From Candidatus Kuenenbacteria bacterium CG10_big_fil_rev_8_21_14_0_10_36_11 (lineage in GTDB: Bacteria > Patescibacteriota > Patescibacteriia > UBA2196): a stretch of 6,248 nt of DNA. Location: assembly GCA_002778535.1 (NCBI GenBank), contig PFBP01000004.1, positions 9,032 through 15,279 on the forward strand, written 5' to 3'. The stretch's first letter is position 1. Every line of letters starts with the position of its first letter. The translations under genes and the position numbers were made by a program. Positions 6,208-6,248 of this stretch are shown here, piece after piece. The notes beneath the pieces were generated by a model, which ran no database searches, was not told where the DNA came from, and saw only the letters and a list, made by a program, of their open reading frames with translations.

Positions 6208-6224
6208 TTGGCGATTTCGCTCGG
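6208..6224 (+). repeat. Second, degenerate copy of the post-tRNA palindromic motif
   Basis: TTGGCGATTTCGCTCGG shares the exact nine bases TTCGCTCGG with 6162-6170 and has a similar GGCGA module before it. The surrounding bases to the window end hold no gene that I can recognise, only AT-rich sequence. Confidence 0.35.
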
Positions 6225-6248
6225 GGAAAAGAAAATTTTTTCATTTTA

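Noticed and set aside
1..6248. CRISPR array, insertion sequence or phage genes
   Set aside because: There are no regularly spaced repeats, no transposase or integrase frame and no target-site duplication in the window.

Overview
The window looks like an AT-rich genome of the Patescibacteria/CPR (Parcubacteria-like) type. The evidence is indirect: A/T-rich third codon positions, compact and tightly spaced genes, few strong Shine-Dalgarno sites, and small membrane proteins of a style I associate with that group. The genetic code appears standard: TGA is used as a stop at the ATPase/permease junction and Trp is TGG. The taxonomic placement is an inference, as no rRNA or other marker gene is present.

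Layout, right to left on the minus strand: an ECF-type sigma-70 factor (5341-5919); a two-helix membrane protein in the anti-sigma position (4888-5313); a single-helix protein with a DUF5666-like beta domain (4394-4861); a long HlyD/MacA-type membrane-fusion protein (2548-4380); a MacB/LolD-type ABC ATPase (1860-2546); a MacB/FtsX-type permease (637-1863); and, after a 114-base AT-rich gap, a second single-helix DUF5666-like protein (43-522). From the sigma factor to the permease the genes are separated by 27 bases or fewer or overlap, so they look like one transcription unit. On the plus strand a class II tRNA-Leu(UAA) (6040-6126) is divergent from the operon and has a perfect-consensus sigma-70 promoter.

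Working model (inference): the ECF sigma factor and its membrane partner sense envelope stress and drive a MacAB/YknXYZ-type three-part exporter, with two membrane-tethered DUF5666-like proteins as accessory envelope components. Bacillus subtilis offers a parallel, because its yknWXYZ operon (small membrane protein, HlyD-like protein, ATPase, permease) belongs to the regulon of the ECF factor sigma-W. The substrate cannot be read from sequence.

Non-coding structure includes a GC-rich dispersed-repeat-like hairpin (4875-4907) that supplies the last codons and stop of the anti-sigma-like gene, an AT-rich inverted repeat before the last gene, two related GC-rich palindromic motifs after the tRNA, and what may be half a terminator at the left edge.
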